From Hordeum vulgare subsp. vulgare (Eukaryota > Streptophyta > Magnoliopsida > Poales > Poaceae), in contig NC_058522.1 of assembly GCF_904849725.1 (NCBI RefSeq), positions 456,942,844-457,006,843 on the forward strand: a DNA stretch of 64,000 nucleotides, in the 5' to 3' direction. The notes beneath the pieces were generated by a model. That model searched no databases. It was given only the letters and a program-made list of their open reading frames with translations, and had not been told where the DNA came from. This document shows, piece after piece, positions 57,943-64,000 of the stretch. The stretch's first letter is position 1, and every line of letters begins with the position of its first letter. The translations under genes and the position numbers were made by a program.

Positions 57943-60893
57943 ACATCCCGAAGCTTAATTTCTTATCGTACTCGAGTAGATAAATGATAACACAATAATT
58001 TCTGTGGTGACATGCTAACACACATATAAGAATTTCAAAGTAAAGCAAGTGAGATATGCAATTCAAGTCAAGACAATAACAAGCAAGAGTATATATCTAG
58101 TATTGAATTTAGCAAAGTAAGAACATAAAGGTGCAAGAGCTCTCGCTGTCCGTGACTCGAATGTCTCCAAATGGTGTTTGCGTGCTAGAAGTGGGAGATG
58201 GGTTGAGATCATAATTTTTTAATTGAGAACTCAATCTACTAAACCTCACACTTAGTCTCCTTCAGAATCTTATTTTGACTCATCCCAGACCACTAGTCAG
58301 GCACAAGTCAAAATGATCCTGTCCCTTTCGACATTGAGCACTCATGCAATGGATGAGTGTAAGAAAGATATGTTGGCACTTAGGATGGCAAATAGAATGA
58401 TGATGGGGAAGGAAGACAAAAAGGTGTGAAAGGCTCACATCAATGAGGACAACCATAGGCGAGAGAAAGCCAAATGATAGATATGATGTGAGGAGTAGGG
58501 ATTGCCATGTAACGGATGCACATATGAGCTAAGGTAAGCTCTCCAATGGAACTAGTGGGGGTGCATCCAACTCATTTGCTCATGAAGACCTAGAGATCAT
58601 TTGATGAGGCTCATCATTGAAATATGCAAACCCAGTTCTATAGTGTAAGGGTCCCCACATAGTTATGCATGAATGATAATCTCTATGTAGTACCAATATA
58701 GCCATAGAGTACAAGTGTGGATCTTTCAGAAGGAATAGTAGTGTTGCCCCCTTCTCTTTTTTTTTTTTTTTCTTTTTCTCTTTTTTTGTGGCCTCCTTTG
58801 CTCTTTCTTTTTATCTCCCATTTGTCCTCTTTGGGATCTTTTGTTTCGTCTACTTTGGGATCTTTTTCTCACTTAAGGGCAACACTCTATGTTTTACACG
58901 AATAAAAAGAAAAATCATCACACTTTATCAGAAGTACTCAACATAAACACAAGTGAAAACTATCATGATGTATGCAAATGTATGCCTCTGCAAGTGTAGC
59001 AGGATATGCAATGATACTAGCGCGACATGTGGCAGTAATGAGGGCAATGCCCAACTAGCATGCGGCTCTATGATCAAGCAAAAGCATGTATGACATCAAG
59101 ATCAAGTCATGAGATGGTGGATGTTGCATGGCAATGTATCTCGGAAAGGCTATGGAAATGCCTTAATAGGTAGGTATGGTGGCTGTTTTGAGGAAAGATA
59201 TAATGAGGCTTATGTATGACAGAGCGTATCATCTCATGGGTTTGGATGCACCGGTGAAGTTTGCACCAACTCTCAATGTGAGAAAGGGCAATGCACGGTA
59301 CCGAAGAGGCTAGCAAAATATGGATGGTGGAAGTGCCAACAATCGAATACTCACATTAGTCTGAAGAACTCATACACTTCTTATCTGTAACTCTCTATCT
59401 AGTTAGGAAATTCACAAAGAGACAAGTACCCCGAGGAGGAGTGTTTGGGGTTTTGGTTATCCTTGCGCATCCTCGACTCATGGTAACATGAGGGTACTCT
59501 ATATATTCCAACCCCTCCAGAGGTTAGCGATCAATTTAGTAGCTAGAGTCCTCAACTGATTTTTAGTTTTTGAAAAACACATGGATTTCCCAAAATATGA
59601 CACCTATCACTAATAGGCTCAATCTCTTGGCACCAATAGTCCAAACATTACTCAATCTACCTCAAAACTATTGCAGGTTACTACTATACTTAAATAGTAA
59701 TCTCAATTACCTACTCATGCAAGACACACAACTCAGTGCAATGACCCAACTCTCTAAACAAGATAAGCATGAAAACTCAAGAGAGTTCCAAAAGCAACCT
59801 AAATAAAAGCTCTGCAAAATATAAGCATGAAAACTAAGAGCTAACCATGACAGTAGCTACGAAAAGATGAAGAACACACAAAAAGAGAAGCATGAAAACC
59901 TATGGTGTGTTCTAGAGTGGAATGGAGCGTGTCTCTCTCCCAAACAAGGTAGGATAGGTTCCGACTTGTTATGAACAGCAAGAAAAACTAAAACAAACTA
60001 GAAAGCAAATAGCAGGACGCTCCAAGCATAGCACATATCATATGAAGTGATAAAAATATAACATGGAGATGGACGAACTGATGATTGTTGATAGAGAAGG
60101 GGATGCACGGGGGCATCCCCAAGCTTAGACTCTTGAGTATTCTTGAATATTTCTTGGGTTGCATGGGGGCATCCCCAAGATTGAGCACTTGACACTCATG
60201 TATCTTCTTTCGTCATCTCTCCTATCGCATACTTGAAAACTCCCTTCCTACAAAACTCATCATAAGCTGATTAGAGTGGTTAGTTCCCTTAATAAAATAA
60301 TTCATTACCTGCTGGAAATAAAGATTTTCATGAAAAGCTACTGCTTCTCATGATTGCAAAAAGATATTTTCAAATAAAACGCAAGCTTAGGATTCGTAAA
60401 ACAATGGAAACACAAAACATGGCAGAATCTGTAAAAACAGAACATCAGGTAGTAAATAATTTATTCGGGGTACTTATGCAACTCAAATAAAAAAACTCAG
60501 AACATATGTCAGAAAGGCAATTATATAGATCATGCTTTCAAAAAAATTCGGATCAAAAAATGATCTAGTGATTTTTGGCGAATTGTTCCGTCAAGAAGAC
60601 AGAATCTGTTTCTCGACAACATGTCACAATTTTTGAACTTTCTTGCAATCGGAGGCTATAACTTGGCACAAAGCTTAAAAATAAAGATACAATGATGTGT
60701 ATACAGTAGTAGCACACATCAATACCACTAAAACATGAATTAAAAACAAATTGGGCTGCCTCCCAACAAGCGCTTTCTTTTATGCCTTTGAGCTAGGCAT
60801 AATGCAAGAAGATCAAGTGTTATCAATTCCAAAAGAATAACTTGCCCATGTAACGGACTCATATGGTAACTTATTCTTCTTTCTATGGAAGTG
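57943..60893 (-). other. Non-coding 3' region of element E
   Basis: About 2.95 kb where pol would be expected. It has a T-rich tract near 58745-58790, a second PPT-like AAGCTTGGGG at 60117-60126 (minus strand), with GGGGGCATCCCCAAG words at 60110 and 60165, and a block at 60750-60810 conserved with element A. No RT or integrase. Confidence 0.7.
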
Positions 60894-61508
60894 TTATGTT
60901 CCCTTTTTAAGAGGAAATTGGAATTTAATAATTCCCTCTTTCATGTCAATGATAGCACCAACGGTGCGGAGAAAAGGACGTCCCAAAATAATTGGACATG
61001 AAGCATCACATTCAATGTCCATAATAAGAAAATCAATGGGCACATAATTATAATTGACAATAATAAGCACATCATAAATTCTCCATAATGGTTTCTTTAT
61101 GGAAGAATCAACAAGACGAACACCAAAATAACAAGGATCATAAGGTTTCCAATCAAGCATATCATACATTCTTTTGGGCATAACGGAGGAACTAGCTCCA
61201 ACATCACACAAAGCAAAGCAAGAGATATTATTCAATTTAATTTTGACCATAGGATCCCAAGCATCTTCTAGATTCCTAGGAATAGAAGTCTCTAGCTTGA
61301 GCTTCTCCTCCCTAGCTTTGATAAGAGCATTGGTAATATGCTCGGTGAAGGCAATATCGAGTGTACTAGTGTGGGGGTCTTTAGTCATTCTTTGCAAAAA
61401 GGTGATGACTTCGGAGAGACGACAATTGTGAAAATCAAGGTTACTACCATTAATTAAAGTGGTAGTAATGTCATCTAAGCTCATTCTTTTGGTAGTCTCT
61501 AAATTCAA
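60894..61508 (-). CDS. Element E protease domain
   Basis: 204 residues, open. The aspartic protease segment reads CFALCDVGASSSVMPK, one residue off the usual DLGAS. Flap and C-terminal words DSSIKKPLWRIYDV and CPIILGRPFLRTVGAIIDMK are conserved, and the frame closes soon after. In an autonomous relative this would continue into RT. Separated from gag by about 330 bp containing stops, so the original gag-protease fusion is broken. Confidence 0.8.
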   Translation of the reverse strand: MNLETTKRMSLDDITTTLINGSNLDFHNCRLSEVITFLQRMTKDPHTSTLDIAFTEHITNALIKAREEKLKLETSIPRNLEDAWDPMVKIKLNNISCFALCDVGASSSVMPKRMYDMLDWKPYDPCYFGVRLVDSSIKKPLWRIYDVLIIVNYNYVPIDFLIMDIECDASCPIILGRPFLRTVGAIIDMKEGIIKFQFPLKKGT

Positions 61509-61843
61509 AGGACCCTCTTGTCCTATAGTTGATGCATTAGCATCACCATTAATAGGTCCATTGGGACTAGGAATGCGATGGGTGCTAAAAGTTTTGAGAT
61601 CCTCAACAACTAGTATAGTAGCAGTGGTAGTGTGTGTAGGAAGGCTCTTAATTCTTTCTTCCTCTTATTTTCCTCTAGCCCATCTCTCTTTAAATTTGGC
61701 TAGAATTCTTATGTTCTCATTAGTTTGGACTTGGATAGCATTCATGGGTGTGGTGTTCCTTCCCTCAAGTGGGTAAGTTCTAATTTTAAGCATCTCTACA
61801 TCATGACTATGTTGTCCACCTTCAAAGAGAGACTATCTAATTT

Positions 61844-62884
61844 CTATAGTTTCTCTTCTACACTCTTGTTGAAGGCTTTTTGAGAGGTGATAAAATCCTT
61901 AAGCATGCTCTCTAATTCAAAAGTGGAGTTTTTGGTGCTAGGATAATTGTTGTTGTTCCCATAGCTGTTGGATGGGAACGGTCTAGGATTGCTACCAAAA
62001 TTACTCCTATAGGCATTGTTATTGAAGTTGTTCCTAGAAATAAAATTAACATCCACTTCCTCTCTTTCTTGAGCAACCAAAGAATTTAAAGGAACATCAT
62101 GAGGATCAGTAGGATCTTGCTTAGTAAGTAGAGTCATGATCATGTCAACCTTATCATTAAGGGAGGAGATCTCCTCAACAGAGTTTACCTTCCTACCTAT
62201 TGGAGCTCTCTTGGTGTGCCATTGAGAATAATTTGTCAACATCTCATCCAATAGCTTTGTGGCAGCACAAAGTGTAGTTGATATAAAGGTTCCTCCCGCG
62301 GCCGAGTCTAACAGATTCCGCGAGGTAAAGTTCAATCCTACATAGAAAGTTTGGATAACCATCCAAGTAGTCAAACCATGGGTAGGACAATTCTTAACAA
62401 GAGATTTCATACGTTCCCAAGCTTGAGCAACATGTTCATTATCAAATTGCCTAAAATTCATAATGTTACTCCTCAATTGGATAATCTTAGCAGGCGGGTA
62501 ATACTTCCCAATAAAAGCATCTTTGCATTTATCCCAAGAATCTATGCTACTCCTGGGCAAAGATTGAAGCCACACTTTAGTTCCTCCTCTCAAGGAGAAA
62601 GGAAAAAGCTTAAATTTAACAATATCACCATCTACTTCTTTATATTTTTGCATATCATAGAGCTCAACAAAATTGTTCAAGTGCAGGGCAGCATCATCTC
62701 CAGCACCGGAGAATTGATCTTTCATAACTAGGTTCAGTAAAGCAGGTTTAATCTCATAGGACATGGCTCCAGTGGCGGGAGCAGCAATAGGAGTGCAGAT
62801 AAAGTCATTGTTGTTGTGACTAGTGAAGTCACACAACTTGGTGTTCTTAGTAGAACCCATAGCAGCGGCAACAAGCAAGAGCAA
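61844..62884 (-). CDS. gag: Element E gag, open (346 aa)
   Basis: The capsid-type retrotransposon gag domain spans about residues 85-200: FKLFPFSLRGGTKVWLQSLP, SWDKCKDAFIGKYYPPAKI, NEHVAQAWERMKSLVKNCP. An asparagine-rich tail (NNFNNNAYRSNFG) follows. No zinc knuckle is seen. The best start is uncertain: methionines at residues 1 and 9 are both possible, and the family usually starts near the second. The frame is complete to TAA, unlike the copy in element A. Confidence 0.85.
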   Translation of the reverse strand: MLLLVAAAMGSTKNTKLCDFTSHNNNDFICTPIAAPATGAMSYEIKPALLNLVMKDQFSGAGDDAALHLNNFVELYDMQKYKEVDGDIVKFKLFPFSLRGGTKVWLQSLPRSSIDSWDKCKDAFIGKYYPPAKIIQLRSNIMNFRQFDNEHVAQAWERMKSLVKNCPTHGLTTWMVIQTFYVGLNFTSRNLLDSAAGGTFISTTLCAATKLLDEMLTNYSQWHTKRAPIGRKVNSVEEISSLNDKVDMIMTLLTKQDPTDPHDVPLNSLVAQEREEVDVNFISRNNFNNNAYRSNFGSNPRPFPSNSYGNNNNYPSTKNSTFELESMLKDFITSQKAFNKSVEEKL

Positions 62885-62944
62885 AGCAACTAATTTTTTT
62901 TGGTTTTTGGCATAAGACTCTAAAGCAAAAACTAAAAAGCAAAC

Positions 62945-64000
62945 TGTTGGAATTATGCCCTAGAGGCAATAATAAATATAGTTATTATTATAATTCCTGT
63001 ATCAAGATAATCGTTTATTATCCATGCTATAAATGTATTGAATGAAGACTCATTTACATGTGTGGATACATAGACAAAACACTATCCCTAGCAAGCCTCT
63101 AGTTGGCTAGCCAGTTGCTCAAAGATAGTCAGTGTCTTCTGATTACGAACAAGGTGTTGTTGCTTGATAACTAGATCACGTCATTAGGAGAATCACGTGA
63201 TGGACTAGACCCAAACTAATAGACGTAGCATGTTGATCGTGTCATTTTGTTGCTACTGTTTTCTGCGTGTCAAGTATTTGTTCCTATGACCATGAGATCA
63301 TATAACTCACTAACACCGGAGGAATGCTTTGTGTGTATCAAACGTCGCAACGTAATTGGGTGACTATAAAGATGCTCTACAGGTATCTCCGAAGGTGTTC
63401 GTTGAGTTAGTATGGATCAAGACTGGGATTTGTCACTCCGTGTGACGGAGAGGTATCTCGGGGCCCACTCGGTAATACAACATCACACACAAGCCTTGCA
63501 AGCAATGTTACTTAGTGTAAGTTGCGGGATCTTGTATTACGAAACGAGTAAAGAGACTTGCCGGTAAACGAGATTGAAATAGGTATGCGGATACTGACGA
63601 TCGAATCTCAGGCAAGTAACATACCGAAGGACAAAGGGAATGACATACGGGATTATATGAATCCTTGACACTGAGGTTCAAACGATAAGTTCTTCATAGA
63701 ATATGTAGGATCCAATATGGGCATCCAGGTCCCGCTATTGGATATTGACCGAGGAGTCTCTCGGGTCATGTCTACATAGTTCTCGAACCCGCAGGGTCTG
63801 CACACTTAAGGTTCGACGTTGTTTTACGCGTATTTGAGTTATATGGTTGGTTACCGAATGTTGTTTGGAGTCCCGGATGAGATCACGGACGTCACGAGGG
63901 TTTCCGGAAACAAAGATTGATATATAGGATGACCTCATTTGATTACCGGAAGGTTTTTCGGAGTTACCGGGAATGTACCGGGAATGACGAATGGGTTCCG
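62945..64000 (+). repeat. 5' part of a BARE-type copia LTR, runs off the window
   Basis: Begins TGTTGGAATTATGCCCTAGA and is similar, in inverted orientation, to the LTRs at 20472-22300 and 27267-29108. It interrupts the leader of element E just upstream of gag; the flank is CAAAC. Its first bases (GGAATTATG rather than GGAAATATG) suggest a different BARE/Angela subfamily from the first element. Confidence 0.9.

Larger units (their letters stand above)
43687..62944 (-). mobile_element. Non-autonomous Athila-like element E (gag-protease only)
   Basis: Reverse-strand element. Its 3' LTR is split (43687-44210 and 56822-57942) by the Sirevirus. Internal region from 57943 to 62944, where a BARE element interrupts before the PBS is reached. 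Gag is open and protease nearly so. The 3 kb between protease and LTR has no RT, RNase H or integrase. It shares layout with element A. Confidence 0.83.

Noticed and set aside
58717..58905. Small phenylalanine/leucine-rich peptide resembling a membrane protein
   Set aside because: Product of a poly-T tract in the non-coding region of element E.

Overview
This window is intergenic chromatin of a large grass genome, almost certainly Triticeae (wheat, barley, rye, Aegilops). The support is the set of elements present: BARE/Angela-type copia LTRs beginning TGTTGGAA(A/T)TATGCC, Athila-like gypsy LTRs beginning TGATACGTC, a long Maximus-type Sirevirus, a Del/Tekay-type chromovirus with very long LTRs, a CACTA fragment with TCCCGGTT subterminal repeats, and a LINE remnant. 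I see no host gene that I can defend. Nearly all coding potential belongs to transposable elements.

Layout. 1-9192: a reverse-strand chromovirus (C). Its left LTR is cut by the window edge, and its gag-pol carries a damaged start, a frameshift and one stop. 9193-14517: the 3' half of a plus-strand Athila-like element (B), with integrase, a small coiled-coil ORF and the 3' LTR. B is cut by C and sits inside the left LTR of the reverse element A. 14518-30067: element A, which carries gag and protease but no reverse transcriptase or integrase. Its right LTR is split by a reverse BARE/Angela element (20472-29108) with imperfect TSDs. 30068 to about 34900: an older plus-strand Athila-like element (D) that also lacks pol and has a truncated LTR inserted in it. 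About 34960-41730: a microsatellite, an LTR fragment, a short degenerate tandem repeat, a TIR DNA transposon with a captured or accessory ORF, and unassigned sequence. 41737-42847: a LINE remnant. 42848-43686: the 5' part of a CACTA element. 43687-62944: a third reverse Athila-like element (E), again gag-protease only, whose LTR is split by a 12.6-kb Sirevirus (44211-56816, perfect CATTT TSD). 62945-64000: the start of a plus-strand BARE LTR inserted in E.

How the parts relate. A, D and E keep LTRs, polypurine tracts, gag and protease (a PBS is also seen in A) but have no pol, while B still shows an integrase. A, B and E share LTR termini and PPT style. This suggests non-autonomous elements mobilised in trans by B-like partners (inference). 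The Sirevirus is the best preserved element: its gag is open, pol has a single stop, and an extra open reading frame of about 1017 codons downstream of pol has two amber stops. Upstream of that extra frame lies a plant-like promoter arrangement (G-box, E2F-type site, TATA box). The other notable signal is in C, where 32 nt identical to the 3' end of plant initiator tRNA-Met sit between LTR and gag in place of a normal PBS and leader. I read this as a fossil of aberrant reverse transcription.

Family names are assigned from LTR termini, PBS and protein motifs read by eye; no database was searched. Divergence statements are visual estimates.
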